DNA from: Pseudomonadota bacterium
GTDB taxonomy: Bacteria > Pseudomonadota > Alphaproteobacteria > Rhizobiales > Hyphomicrobiaceae
Length of the DNA stretch: 64,000 nt
Reading direction: 5' to 3'
NCBI GenBank assembly: GCA_023387235.1
Contig: JAEWIJ010000152.1
Coordinates: 1 to 64,000 of the forward strand
Both the position numbers and the translations under genes were made by a program. Under the pieces are notes generated by a model. The model did no database searches and was not told the DNA's origin. It saw only the letters and a list, made by a program, of their open reading frames with translations. Below are positions 18,790-27,715 of this stretch, in pieces (position 1 is the first letter of the stretch; every line of letters begins with the position of its first letter).

Positions 18790-18986
18790 GCACCAAGCTC
18801 GATGCTCCGACCGGCATCAACTGGCGCTTCGTCGCGCTTCTGATCGCCAGCGCGAGTGTGGTCATACTTCTCGCCGCCAACGCTCATCTGGTCTACGTCG
18901 CATTGGATTCGCAGCCGGGCTGTGTCCCGCACGCGAAGGAGGCCGGCCAGAACGGGACATTTCGTGCAGCTCGATCGGCCTGTTGA
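18786..18986 (+). CDS. Small membrane protein of the cco operon
   Basis: 66 residues. One hydrophobic span (about residues 14-37, FVALLIASASVVILLAANAH) is followed by a short outer part with two cysteines (QPGCVPHAK and a C-terminal SAC). It is translationally coupled to ccoP (ATGA overlap) and precedes a DUF2189 gene. It occupies the place where ccoG/ccoH are found in standard ccoNOQP-GHIS clusters but does not resemble CcoH in size. I do not know its function; position suggests oxidase assembly or stability. Confidence 0.75.
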   Translation: MSTKLDAPTGINWRFVALLIASASVVILLAANAHLVYVALDSQPGCVPHAKEAGQNGTFRAARSAC

Positions 18987-18999
18987 GGGAAGAGACATC

Positions 19000-19785
19000 A
19001 TGGCAGCGATTGAGAGCGCCGAGAACACACCGGTTCCCTTGGCACTGCAGCGTCGGCGGAACCTTCCGGCAAAGGCGGCATTCAGCTGGCTCGCGGCAGG
19101 CTGGCGTGACCTATGGCGTGTGCCGTTGCCGAGCCTCGCCTATGGCATGATCGTCTTCGCGGTCTCATTGGCGATCATATGGAGCCTGTTTCAGTTCCAG
19201 ATCGACTACATCCTGTTCCCGGCGCTCGCCGGTTTCATGGTGGTCGGGCCGCTGATCGCTATCGGCCTCTACCAGAAGAGCCGCGACATCGAGGAAGGTC
19301 GCAGCGTAAGCCTCGCCCGGATGATCTTCGTCAAAGCCGCGTCCGGCGCCCAGGTCTGGTTCACCGGCGCCATCCTGTGTTTGCTCATGCTCGTCTGGAT
19401 GCGCGCGGCCGTTATCATCTATGCCCTGTTTTTCGGGCTGAGACCGTTCCCCGGCCTCGACGATGTCGCGCGGATGCTGGCCACGACGCCCGAAGGATGG
19501 GGCATGCTCGTTGTCGGTACTGTGGTCGGCGGTTTGTTCGCCGCCTTCTCCTTCGCCATAAGCACCTTCGCCATTCCCATGTTGCTGGCAGAGCGGACGG
19601 ATGCCTTCACCGCCATGGGCACAAGCATATCGATGGTCTGGAACAACCTGCCGGTGATGTTGATGTGGGGCACGATCGTGATGGTGCTCTTCCTGTTGTC
19701 GCTGGCTACCGGTCTACTCGGCCTTGTCTTCATCTTTCCGCTTCTCGGCCACGCTACGTGGCATAGCTACAAGGCCATCAGATGA
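19000..19785 (+). CDS. DUF2189 integral membrane protein in the cco operon
   Basis: 261 residues from the ATG at 19000, with about six hydrophobic segments (SLAYGMIVFAVSLAIIWSLF, YILFPALAGFMVVGPLIAIG, and others to the C-terminus). The pattern matches the DUF2189 family, often found beside cytochrome oxidase genes and once annotated as oxidase subunit I-like. No heme ligands are evident. The start follows the small cysteine protein by 13 bases, and the stop overlaps ccoI by four bases. A role in oxidase or metal assembly is an inference from context. Confidence 0.85.
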   Translation: MAAIESAENTPVPLALQRRRNLPAKAAFSWLAAGWRDLWRVPLPSLAYGMIVFAVSLAIIWSLFQFQIDYILFPALAGFMVVGPLIAIGLYQKSRDIEEGRSVSLARMIFVKAASGAQVWFTGAILCLLMLVWMRAAVIIYALFFGLRPFPGLDDVARMLATTPEGWGMLVVGTVVGGLFAAFSFAISTFAIPMLLAERTDAFTAMGTSISMVWNNLPVMLMWGTIVMVLFLLSLATGLLGLVFIFPLLGHATWHSYKAIR

Positions 19786-22043
19786 GCTGCTGCGCCCATC
19801 TAGCGAGTCACGCGGCCGCCGGTGGGTATTCAACGGCTCGCGACGAGCTTGCGATCGCAAGCAGAACACTCGACGTAGGCTTGCATCAGATCGAGATCTC
19901 CGTTCCGGGCGTCCACTGTGCGGGTTGCATCCGGGCAATAGAGACCGGCCTCATGAGGATTCCGGGTATCGAGGACGCCCGCGTCAATCTCTCGACGAAG
20001 CGTGTCAGCGTGAAATGGCGTGGCGACGCGCCGCCCGACCTTCTGAATGCCCTGGCGACTCTCGGGTTTCCGGGCCACCTCACCGACCCAGATGAAGACC
20101 GAAAAGATCCTGAGCTCGGACGCCTGATCCGGGCATTGGCGGTCGCCGGCTTCTCTGCCATGAACATCATGCTGTTGTCGGTCTCGATCTGGTCCGGAGC
20201 GGACCCGGTGACACGCGACGCCTTCCATTGGATATCGGCGGCGCTCGCGCTACCGGCCCTTCTCTACTCGGGCCGCATTTTTTTTGCTTCGGCTTGGGGC
20301 GCCTTGCGTCGCGGCCGCACCAATATGGATGTGCCAATTTCGGTTGGCGTTTGCCTCGCCTTCGGTCTCAGCTTCTACGATACGCTGCACAGCGGCCCGC
20401 ACGCCTACTTCGACGCAGCGACCTCGCTGATTTTTTTCCTTCTCATTGGGCGCACGCTCGATCACGTGATGCGCGAGCGCGCACGGGTTGCCGTACGGGG
20501 TCTCGCACGTCTCGCACCGCGTGGAGCGACGATCCTGCGCGACAACGGGCGTCGAGCCTATCTTCCGGTCGACGAGATCGAGCCGGGAATGCGGATTGCG
20601 CTTGCTGCAGGTGATCGCATACCGGTCGACGGCGTCGTCGCCGAGGGGACATCCGATCTCGACTGCGCCATCGCCACCGGCGAGAGCGCACCGCGGCGTG
20701 CCGAGGCCGGAGTGGCCGTGCAGGCCGGCATGCTCAACCTTTCCGGGCCTTTGACGATGGTTGCGTCAGCGCGGGCAGAGGTATCGTTCCTGGCGGAGAT
20801 GATGCGGTTGATGGAAGCCGCAGAGAGTGGGCGCGCCCGCTACCGCCGTATTGCCGACCGCGCGGCGGCGCTCTACTCGCCCGTCGTCCACGCGACCGCT
20901 TTCTTGGCATTCATCGGTTGGATGCTCGCGACGGGTGACTGGCATGCCGCCATCACGATTGCCATCGCGGTGCTCATTGTTACCTGTCCTTGCGCGCTTG
21001 GCCTTGCCGTACCGATCGTGCAAGTCATGGCCTCGCGCCGCCTCTTCGAAAATGGCCTGGTGGTCAAGGACGGCTCGGCCATCGAGCGGATCGCCGAGAT
21101 CGATACCGTGGTGTTCGACAAGACGGGAACGCTCACTCTGGGGCGGCCGCGCGTCGTCACGAGGGACGGCGCCTCACCGCATGATCTTGGGATCGCATCG
21201 ACGATCGCCGGCCTTTCGCGTCATCCTCTGTCGCGCGCGATCGCGGCCGAAGAACCAGCGGCGGACATCGTTTTGACCGACGTGATCGAGTACGCGGGTC
21301 TCGGGATCGAGGCGCGTATCGGCGGGAGCACATACCGGCTCGGTCGACCGGAATGGGCGCTTGTGGAGGGGACGCCCCAGGAGGATGCCAACACCGTTCT
21401 CAGCAAGGATGGGCGACTGGTGGCGCGCTTCACTTTCGAGGATGCGATGCGTCCCCGGGCGGCTGAGACGATCGGGGTCTTGCGCGACGCCGGCTTGCAT
21501 GTGGTCATGTTGTCGGGCGATGCGCCCGGTGCTGTCAGGTCGGTTGCAGCAAAGCTCGGCATCGGAGACTTTGCATCAGGTCTTTTGCCGGCCGAAAAAG
21601 TGGCTCGGTTGCAGGAAATGGCGGCGGAAGGCCGCAAGGTGCTGATGGTGGGCGACGGCATCAACGACGCTCCGGCTTTGTCCGCCGCACACGTTTCCAT
21701 GGCACCGGCAACCGCTGCCGATATCGGGCGCAACGCCGCGGACTTCGTATTTCTGCGTGAAGGTCTCGACGCGCTCCCGAGGGCATTGGCCATCGCGCAG
21801 GAGGCGGGACGCCTCGTGCGGCAGAATTTTGCCCTGGCGGTCGTCTATAACGTCCTCGCGCTACCCGTGGCCATCGCCGGCTTTGTCACCCCCTTGGTCG
21901 CGGCGCTGGCCATGTCGCTCTCCTCGCTGCTCGTTGTCGCCAATGCGCTTCGCCTCAAACCGCGTAAACTCGTACGACGCCCCGTAGACAATTCGTCGGG
22001 CCGCGTCGGAGCGCATCAGGTCGCACTGGAGCCAGCCGAATGA
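19782..22043 (+). CDS. ccoI: Copper-type P1B ATPase for cbb3 oxidase assembly
   Basis: 753 residues, a heavy-metal P-type ATPase of the CcoI/FixI type that supplies copper for the CcoN active site. The N-terminal heavy-metal-associated domain has GVHCAGCIRAIE. The membrane metal site is CPCALGLAVP, the phosphorylation loop DKTGTLTLG, and the hinge GDGINDAPAL. An extra N-terminal MSCCAH precedes the metal domain. It overlaps DUF2189 upstream and ccoS downstream by four bases each, indicating one coupled transcript. Confidence 0.96.
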   Translation: MSCCAHLASHAAAGGYSTARDELAIASRTLDVGLHQIEISVPGVHCAGCIRAIETGLMRIPGIEDARVNLSTKRVSVKWRGDAPPDLLNALATLGFPGHLTDPDEDRKDPELGRLIRALAVAGFSAMNIMLLSVSIWSGADPVTRDAFHWISAALALPALLYSGRIFFASAWGALRRGRTNMDVPISVGVCLAFGLSFYDTLHSGPHAYFDAATSLIFFLLIGRTLDHVMRERARVAVRGLARLAPRGATILRDNGRRAYLPVDEIEPGMRIALAAGDRIPVDGVVAEGTSDLDCAIATGESAPRRAEAGVAVQAGMLNLSGPLTMVASARAEVSFLAEMMRLMEAAESGRARYRRIADRAAALYSPVVHATAFLAFIGWMLATGDWHAAITIAIAVLIVTCPCALGLAVPIVQVMASRRLFENGLVVKDGSAIERIAEIDTVVFDKTGTLTLGRPRVVTRDGASPHDLGIASTIAGLSRHPLSRAIAAEEPAADIVLTDVIEYAGLGIEARIGGSTYRLGRPEWALVEGTPQEDANTVLSKDGRLVARFTFEDAMRPRAAETIGVLRDAGLHVVMLSGDAPGAVRSVAAKLGIGDFASGLLPAEKVARLQEMAAEGRKVLMVGDGINDAPALSAAHVSMAPATAADIGRNAADFVFLREGLDALPRALAIAQEAGRLVRQNFALAVVYNVLALPVAIAGFVTPLVAALAMSLSSLLVVANALRLKPRKLVRRPVDNSSGRVGAHQVALEPAE

Positions 22044-22249
22044 GTAGCCTCATTTATCTCATTCCATTGGCCTTGCTGCTGGGCGGCGCGGCTCTGGCAG
22101 CTTTCATGTGGTCGTTGCGCAGTGGTCAGTATGATGATCTCGATGGCGCGGCAGAGCGCATATTCCTCGAGGAGGACGGCGACCACGCGGGCGGTGGAAA
22201 GCAGGATTCGTCGGCAGACCGTCCACGCGGTGGAGCAGCTCACTCATAG
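22040..22249 (+). CDS. ccoS: cbb3-type cytochrome oxidase assembly protein
   Basis: 69 residues. One N-terminal membrane span (LIYLIPLALLLGGAALAAFMW) is followed by SLRSGQYDDLDGAAERIF, the hallmark of CcoS/FixS, which is needed for cofactor insertion. The ATG overlaps the ccoI stop. It ends the oxidase operon; no strong terminator hairpin is visible behind it. Confidence 0.95.
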   Translation: MSSLIYLIPLALLLGGAALAAFMWSLRSGQYDDLDGAAERIFLEEDGDHAGGGKQDSSADRPRGGAAHS

Positions 22250-22480
22250 TCCCAATCTATCCCTCGGCTCGGAAAGGCTACTTCCGACGGCACCTGTCAT
22301 GTGCTCATCCTAATTCGCCACGTAGAAATGGCCGACTTCGCACCCTCCGCAGTGCTTTTGGCACCCGAGCAACCTTTTTTCCATCGGCTCAGGCATTCGA
22401 AGATCGAGAGCATTGTTCGGTATCTCGGCATTGAGGTCGACGACGTTGCCCCGTGGCGCACGGGGCGCCCCATGAGTGGC

Positions 22481-22660
22481 CCACTCACGCTCGCTTGTAG
22501 TGACGAAATCGAGGTCGAACTCGCGGATCAGCGCGATGCAGTGCTTGCGCGCGGCACCGTCGATGCCGACAAAAGTCTCGTCGAGCAGGATGAGGCGTGG
22601 CGCAAGCATTTGGCCGTTCTCGCCGTGGCCGTAGAAGCTGGCGACCGCCATGCCGATCCA
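22481..22660 (-). pseudogene. C-terminal ATPase fragment of a TIGR02680/JetC-type SMC protein
   Basis: On the minus strand, a stretch of about 50 codons reads FYGHGENGQ, then APRLILLDETFVGID, KHCIALIREFDLDFV and TTSEREW. LILLDE-F-GID is the Walker B/D-loop region and MTSEREW the motif after it in the long SMC-like subunit of Wadjet plasmid-defence systems (JetC, TIGR02680 family, over 1,300 residues). Upstream and downstream the frame loses similarity, and no jetA, jetB or jetD genes are nearby. This is a small relic of a lost defence locus, recognised by motif only. Confidence 0.55.
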
Positions 22661-22833
22661 GGCGCACTCGGGCGCGGAAGTGCTGCGCTGCAAACCGCAG
22701 CCGCAAGGTGGCAGCGAATGTGGGCCACGGCGAAGGTGGCCGTCGACACTCCGCCATCGGCCCTCGGGCTCCCAGGGCGCAGAACGCAGCATATAGGCCT
22801 TCGAGAGTACGTCGGCTGGTTGGCTCGGGATCA

Positions 22834-22888
22834 CGCTGGCTGGCTGGCTGGCTGACGCGTTGCCGTGTTGGCTGGCTGGCTGGCTGGG
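22834..22888. repeat. Two GGCT tetranucleotide repeat tracts
   Basis: Two short tracts of (GGCT)n, about 4-5 units each, lie at 22836-22854 and 22868-22887, separated by about 14 bases. They are non-coding and sit between the Wadjet relic and the RpiR regulator. Such tracts can vary by slippage; no gene start is near enough to suggest phase variation. Confidence 0.6.
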
Positions 22889-22937
22889 GCCCAGCTAACT
22901 GCGAAGAGGTGTAGCAGTATAGGCGCGAAATCAGTGC

Positions 22938-23885
22938 TTACGTCGATCGCTTGGGAGTGGGGGCGATAGCGCCTCGCAGCTCGTTGAGCTTCTCGAGCGT
23001 CGAAAGCGCGAGGCGCTGGTCGGCAGCAGCGATCCCAACGACCAAAGCCTCAAGGCAAGCTGTAGTCGTTGCATGCAATGCGACGTGCTCCGTCTGGCCG
23101 CGCGGCGCTGGAATGACCACATCGGCGCGCCGGGCATAGCGCTCCTCCAGTGAATCACTGATCAATACGATCGCAAGTTTCATCTTCTGCGCTTCCTCGA
23201 TCGTCACGGCGACCTCTCGGTATGCGCGACCGTACGCCATGACGAGCAGAGCTTGGTTGCCGCTGAGGTGCAGCAATTGATCGGCGAGCGCGCTCCCGGC
23301 GCCCTGCAAGACTTGACAGCGCCTTCCATTGCGCGACAGCAGAGCTGCGGCATATCCAGCGAGATACGCGGTCGGGCCAATGCCGAAAATAGCGATGTTG
23401 CGCGCTCTTTTGAGCACGTTGACCGCTTCGATGATGGCCTTTCTCACGGTGTCGGACGACACATGCGCGATGCCTTCCTGGTGTGTGGAAAGGACAAACG
23501 AAATGCCGCGCTCAATGTCGCTTTCGATGATCGAGAGCGTGCGCTTGAGATTGTCGGCTGGACTGAACCCCTTGCCATAGGACATAGCCAGCTCACGCTT
23601 GAGCTCAGGTAAGCCTGAGAAGCCCAGAGCTTGAACGGTTCGAATGACGGTAGCGTCCGAGGTGCCGATCGCCCAGGCCAACTCGGCCGCAGACTTTGTC
23701 AATGCCTCGATACGATTTGCATCGATGTACGCTGCGACGCGCTGCGATGATGCGCTGAGCATTGCCATTCGCTCTTCCAGCCGCGCGGTCAGACGATCTT
23801 GCGCCAAGAGTAACCTCACGAAGCTATCGTTGAGGGCAGTGCTGATCGCGACGTGCGGTACGCTGGTCGTGCACGGTGCCAGCAC
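22938..23885 (-). CDS. MurR/RpiR-family transcriptional regulator
   Basis: 315 residues in the longest reading. The N-terminal RpiR helix-turn-helix begins near residue 43 (ASSQRVAAYI, then AAELAWAIGTSDATVIRT), and a C-terminal SIS sugar-phosphate-binding domain covers about 135-270 (RNIAIFGIGPTAYLAGYAA). RpiR proteins usually regulate sugar-phosphate genes, and some rhizobial members sit beside siderophore receptors. The start is uncertain: GTG at 23819 or ATG at 23768 would shorten the protein by 22 or 39 residues and reduce overlap with the divergent TonB receptor. It probably controls that receptor and itself from a shared upstream region. Confidence 0.85.
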   Translation of the reverse strand: MLAPCTTSVPHVAISTALNDSFVRLLLAQDRLTARLEERMAMLSASSQRVAAYIDANRIEALTKSAAELAWAIGTSDATVIRTVQALGFSGLPELKRELAMSYGKGFSPADNLKRTLSIIESDIERGISFVLSTHQEGIAHVSSDTVRKAIIEAVNVLKRARNIAIFGIGPTAYLAGYAAALLSRNGRRCQVLQGAGSALADQLLHLSGNQALLVMAYGRAYREVAVTIEEAQKMKLAIVLISDSLEERYARRADVVIPAPRGQTEHVALHATTTACLEALVVGIAAADQRLALSTLEKLNELRGAIAPTPKRST

Positions 23886-26034
23886 GGTTCAGGCACAACA
23901 GTCGTCGACGACCCTTCCGCCATTAAGCGTCGAGACACAGACGGCCAAGAAGACGCGGGCAACGGCGAAGGCCAGACAAAAAGCGGCGCCGCCGCAGCAG
24001 CAGGTCGCGCCGGCGCCCACGACGCCTCCACCGTCGGCCTCGACAAATCCAGGCGGTGTCGCAGGATATCAAGCGACGCGGACGTCGAGCGGTACGAAGA
24101 CGGACACGCCGCTCATCGACATTCCGCAGGCGATTTCCGTGGTCACCAGAGAGCAGATCGAGGACCAGAGCGCGCAGTCGCTCGCCGACGTCGTGCGCTA
24201 CATCCCGGGCATCACCATCGCCCAAGGCGAAGGCCATCGCGACGCGCCGATCATTCGCGGACAGGCTTCCACGGCGGATCTCTTCCTCAACGGTATCCGC
24301 GATGACGTGCAGTATTATCGCGATTTCTACAATATTGATCGCGTCGAGGTGCTGCGCGGTCCCAACGCGATGATCTTCGGCCGCGGTGGTGGCGGGGGCG
24401 TGATCAATCGCGTCTCGAAGGAGGCGGGCTGGACGCCATTTTCGGAAGTCTCCGCTACGCTCGGCACGTTCGGAGAGCGACGCGCCACCGTCGACGTCAA
24501 TCAACCGATCAACGACAGGTGGTCGGTGCGCATCAACGGTCTGATCGAAGACTCAGAAACCTACCGCGACTACTTCGAGCGGAAGCGGTACGGGTTCAAT
24601 CCCACGCTCACATTCGCGCCCGACGCGCAGACGCGGTATGTCGTTTCCTACGAGTTCTTCAAGGACGACGGCACCACCGATCGCGGGATACCATCGTTTA
24701 ACGGGCGCCCGGTTCCCGTATCGCGCTCCCAGTTCTTTGGAAATCCCGACGAGAGCCACTACGGCGTTGAGGCCCACATCCTGCGCAGCCATCTGCAGCA
24801 CTGGACGGACGCGGGCGTGAAGATCAGCAACCAGACGCTCTTCGCGAGCTACGACAAGTTCTATCAGAACGTGTTTCCCTCAGGGGTCGTCGCCGACCTC
24901 AACGGTGATCTCGTAGGCGTAACGCTAGGCGCCTACAACAACAGCACGGAACGCACGAGCATTTTCAATCAGACTGACGTCAGCTACATGTTCGATTTCG
25001 GCTGGATGAGGCACACGGTTCTTGTCGGAGCTGAATTGAGCCGACAGGTAAGCGACAACTATCGAAATACGGGATATTTCAACAATCTTACGACGTCGAT
25101 CGAAGTGCCGTTCTGGAATCCCGTAGATCGGACCCCTGTGACCTTCAGACAATCCGGCACGGATGCCAACAGCAAGTCCACCGTCGATGTGGCTGCGATC
25201 TACCTGCAGGATCAGATCGACCTCGGCAAGCACGTTCAGATCATCGGCGGTGTCCGGTATGATCGCGTGAGCGTGGAATCGTTGAACAGACGAGATGGCT
25301 CCGAGCGCGACCGGACCGACGATTTGGTCTCGCCGCGTGTGGGTGTCGTATTCAAGCCGTTCAGCGCACTTGCCCTATACGCAAGCTACAGCGTGTCGTA
25401 TCTGCCGTACTCCGGCGACCAGTTTGCTTCGCTGGATGACACGACGGTTACCCTGGATCCGGAGAAGTTCACCAACTACGAAATCGGCGCCAAGTGGGAC
25501 ATCACGCCACGCCTGTCGCTGACCGCGGCCGCTTATCGCCTCAACCGCACCAATCAGCGGATGAACCACCCGACCATTCCGGGGCTGGTCATTCAGACAG
25601 GCGAGACCGAGACCGAGGGCTTCGAGCTCACACTCACCGGCCAGGTTACGGATCAATGGCAAATCATTGGCGGCTACGGTTACCAGGACGCCGTGATCGT
25701 GAAGGCCGCGAGCAATGTTGGGAATCGGATTGCGCTTGTTCCTGAGAACACCTTCGCGCTCTGGAACAAGTATCAGTTCACACCTAAGTTCGGTGCGGGT
25801 ATCGGCATCATTCATCAAACGGATGTGTACGCTGGCGCCGACAACGTCGTCACATTGCCCGACTTCACCCGCGTAGACGCCGCGCTGTATTTCAAGTTCA
25901 CCGACAATCTGCGCGGACAGGTCTATATCGAGAACGTGTTCGACGAGAAGTATTACTCGACGGCACACAGCAACAGCAACATCATGCCGGGCTCGCCTCG
26001 CGCTGCAAGGTTCACCCTCACGTCAACCTTCTAG
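23725..26034 (+). CDS. TonB-dependent siderophore receptor
   Basis: Outer-membrane receptor for a ferric siderophore, about 769 residues with the start used here. A signal sequence (LSLRAVLIATCGTLVVHG, cut after VQA) precedes a proline/alanine-rich linker. The plug domain has DIPQAISVVTREQIED, RYIPGITIAQGEG, IIRGQASTADLFLNGIRDD and RVEVLRGPNAMIFGRGGGGG, typical of FhuA/Fiu-like receptors. The barrel ends with the aromatic terminus FTLTSTF. No STN signalling domain is present. The start is unclear: the region before about 23800 lies opposite the RpiR gene and no good ribosome binding site is seen. A strong terminator follows. Confidence 0.92.
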   Translation: MYAATRCDDALSIAIRSSSRAVRRSCAKSNLTKLSLRAVLIATCGTLVVHGASTVQAQQSSTTLPPLSVETQTAKKTRATAKARQKAAPPQQQVAPAPTTPPPSASTNPGGVAGYQATRTSSGTKTDTPLIDIPQAISVVTREQIEDQSAQSLADVVRYIPGITIAQGEGHRDAPIIRGQASTADLFLNGIRDDVQYYRDFYNIDRVEVLRGPNAMIFGRGGGGGVINRVSKEAGWTPFSEVSATLGTFGERRATVDVNQPINDRWSVRINGLIEDSETYRDYFERKRYGFNPTLTFAPDAQTRYVVSYEFFKDDGTTDRGIPSFNGRPVPVSRSQFFGNPDESHYGVEAHILRSHLQHWTDAGVKISNQTLFASYDKFYQNVFPSGVVADLNGDLVGVTLGAYNNSTERTSIFNQTDVSYMFDFGWMRHTVLVGAELSRQVSDNYRNTGYFNNLTTSIEVPFWNPVDRTPVTFRQSGTDANSKSTVDVAAIYLQDQIDLGKHVQIIGGVRYDRVSVESLNRRDGSERDRTDDLVSPRVGVVFKPFSALALYASYSVSYLPYSGDQFASLDDTTVTLDPEKFTNYEIGAKWDITPRLSLTAAAYRLNRTNQRMNHPTIPGLVIQTGETETEGFELTLTGQVTDQWQIIGGYGYQDAVIVKAASNVGNRIALVPENTFALWNKYQFTPKFGAGIGIIHQTDVYAGADNVVTLPDFTRVDAALYFKFTDNLRGQVYIENVFDEKYYSTAHSNSNIMPGSPRAARFTLTSTF

Positions 26035-26055
26035 TCGCCTCGACGCACGCATCAG

Positions 26056-26085
26056 ATGCCCCGCAGCTCGCTGCGGGGCATTTTG
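26056..26085 (+). terminator. Rho-independent terminator after the siderophore receptor
   Basis: A perfect 11-bp stem (ATGCCCCGCAG with CTGCGGGGCAT) has a CTCG tetraloop and is followed by a short T run (TTTTG). It starts 22 bases after the receptor stop codon. Confidence 0.85.
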
Positions 26086-26203
26086 CGTTGACCGTTTCAG
26101 TGATTGATCATCGCGATCGTCGGATTTGCCTTGGCCGCGGTCGGTTCGGCTGACATACACTGCCGACCGCATCGTCTGACCGTCAATTTCGCATGGATGC
26201 AGC

Positions 26204-26641
26204 ATGATCGAAGCCGGCTTTGCGCCCTGGCTCGCCTGGGCGCTTCTCTCCGCCGTTTTTGCAGCTCTTACAGCTGTATTCGCGAAGGTTGGCGTGGAGA
26301 ATATCAATTCTGACCTCGCCACGTTCATTCGGACCATCGTGGTCCTGGTGGCACTGGGGGGGATTCTGCTCGCGCGGGGCATGTTCCAGCCTCTTTCCAG
26401 CATCTCGGGCAGGACGTACTTGTTCCTGGCGCTTTCGGGCCTAGCGACGGGAGCGTCATGGGTTTGCTATTTCCGCGCCATGCAGCTTGGTGATGCGGCA
26501 CGCGTCGCGCCTGTCGACAAGCTGAGCGTGGTCCTGGTTGCAGCCTTAGGTGTTATGTTCCTCGGCGAGCATCTTACACTTCACAATTGGCTTGGCGTGC
26601 TGCTGGTCACGATCGGCGTAGCCCTGATTGCGATGCCATAG
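26204..26641 (+). CDS. EamA/DMT-type small membrane transporter
   Basis: 145 residues with about four or five hydrophobic segments, a single EamA repeat rather than the usual tandem pair of 280-300 residues. Typical stretches are WALLSAVFAALTAVFAKVG at the start and GDAARVAPVDKLSVVLVAAL with a final GVLLVTIGVALIAMP. Single-repeat EamA proteins are thought to dimerise and export small metabolites. It is a complete gene, not a truncation, since both ends match single-repeat homologues. It is monocistronic and converges on the methyltransferase-like gene. Confidence 0.88.
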   Translation: MIEAGFAPWLAWALLSAVFAALTAVFAKVGVENINSDLATFIRTIVVLVALGGILLARGMFQPLSSISGRTYLFLALSGLATGASWVCYFRAMQLGDAARVAPVDKLSVVLVAALGVMFLGEHLTLHNWLGVLLVTIGVALIAMP

Positions 26642-26726
26642 CTTCCGATTGGTCACTACCTGATACTTCTACCATCGAAACGGTCTCACGCCCTGGTGAC
26701 GCGAGGCTGGCGGGCCCGCTCGACAA

Positions 26727-27341
26727 TCAGATCAATTGGATCAGAACCGGAATGTAGCCGGCCTGCTGCAAGTATTCGATGGTCTCGATGGCCGGAAAGG
26801 CGGCGAGGAAGAGAAGGCCGTCCTGGAGGTTGCCCTTGAGCGCTTTGAGCGCCTTGGGTGAGAAATTCAGTTCGCTTGCCTCACGATAAAGCGACGCGTT
26901 CGGCCAGAACATCGGCGTTCGACGGGCATAAAGCTCGTACTCGGCGCCGAACAGGCTCCGGAGATGATCGGACTCCTTTGCTGCCGTTAAAGCGAGAATA
27001 CCGTACACGATTAGCCCCAGCGCAAGGGCGAGCAAGAACGAACCGAAGACCAGGCCGATGCCGACGGCCCCAAGAGTTGAAAAGAAATAGAGCGGATTGC
27101 GCGTCATTGAATACGGGCCCGCCGTCACGAGTTCTCGGTTCTTTCTCGAACCGACATATAGGATGCTCCACATCCGGCCAACTACGCAGAAGAAAATCAG
27201 GCAAACGCCTGTGATCTCCATGAATTCATGCGCAGCCCCGTCCCAATGAGGTTGCGCGACGAAAAAAGCAGGCACCAATGCCAAGCCTGCGGCCTGGACG
27301 AAATGGATGCGCGTGCGCTGACGTACCGGCTCGAGCCGCAT
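26727..27341 (-). CDS. Isoprenylcysteine carboxyl methyltransferase-like membrane protein
   Basis: 204 residues with several hydrophobic segments. The core ELVTAGPYSMTRNPLYFFS is the ICMT/PEMT-type SAM-dependent methyltransferase motif (GPY-x-x-x-RNP-x-Y), followed by a long hydrophobic stretch and an acidic E-x-x-L-x-x-x-F-G-x-E-Y segment (SDHLRSLFGAEYELYARR). The bacterial substrate is unknown; lipids or small thiols or metal compounds have been proposed for relatives. GGGAG lies six bases before the ATG. Confidence 0.85.
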   Translation of the reverse strand: MRLEPVRQRTRIHFVQAAGLALVPAFFVAQPHWDGAAHEFMEITGVCLIFFCVVGRMWSILYVGSRKNRELVTAGPYSMTRNPLYFFSTLGAVGIGLVFGSFLLALALGLIVYGILALTAAKESDHLRSLFGAEYELYARRTPMFWPNASLYREASELNFSPKALKALKGNLQDGLLFLAAFPAIETIEYLQQAGYIPVLIQLI

Positions 27342-27715
27342 GGAATTCTCCCATAGTTGACAACATGCTGATCCCGCCCTGCTCTGATTGCAGCGAATTC
27401 AAGGCGGCACGCCATACGCCCTGCCCAATAAATTTGCCTCCAACGTTGCAGTCAATTCTGAAGTTGGCGTTTGAAGGCTTCGGCCGCGATCGGGCGCCCT
27501 TCCGCCAGCACTCGGCTGAGAGCCTCACCGACACCTTGGTCCATCGTGAGGCGCCTGGACGGTGGCGAGCGGTCTGGCGCGCTGGCCTCCCGTCTTCTCA
27601 GAGGAAGGTGCTCTAAAGAAAGATAAGAAACTTGACTCTATGGGTAAAGATTACTCTATGGTCCGGCTGCGCCCACGGAGGCGCATCAGCGATAGTGCAA
27701 TCGGACCCAATTTGC
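27342..27715. other. Upstream region, mostly without a gene
   Basis: This 374-base stretch separates divergent genes. It contains the 25-bp operator-like dyad at 27628-27652 near its right end. A 30-codon minus-strand frame (ATG near 27541) has no ribosome binding site and is not called. Confidence 0.4.
27628..27652 (+). promoter_or_regulatory. Candidate iron-type operator, copy E
   Basis: AAACTTGAC, 7 bases, GTAAAGATT. It matches the dyad AAACTRTAC-N7-GTAYAGTTT found at several iron/heme genes in this window, with two or three changes per half. It lies 64 bases before the assigned start of the unknown gene at 27716. Weaker than the copies at 30451 and 40283. Confidence 0.4.

Noticed and set aside
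22834..22888. GGCT tracts as a CRISPR-like array
   Set aside because: Units of four bases with no spacers of constant length; simple sequence repeat only.
27449..27541. 30-codon minus-strand frame as a small hemin-uptake (HemP-like) gene
   Set aside because: Sequence does not match HemP and no ribosome binding site is present.
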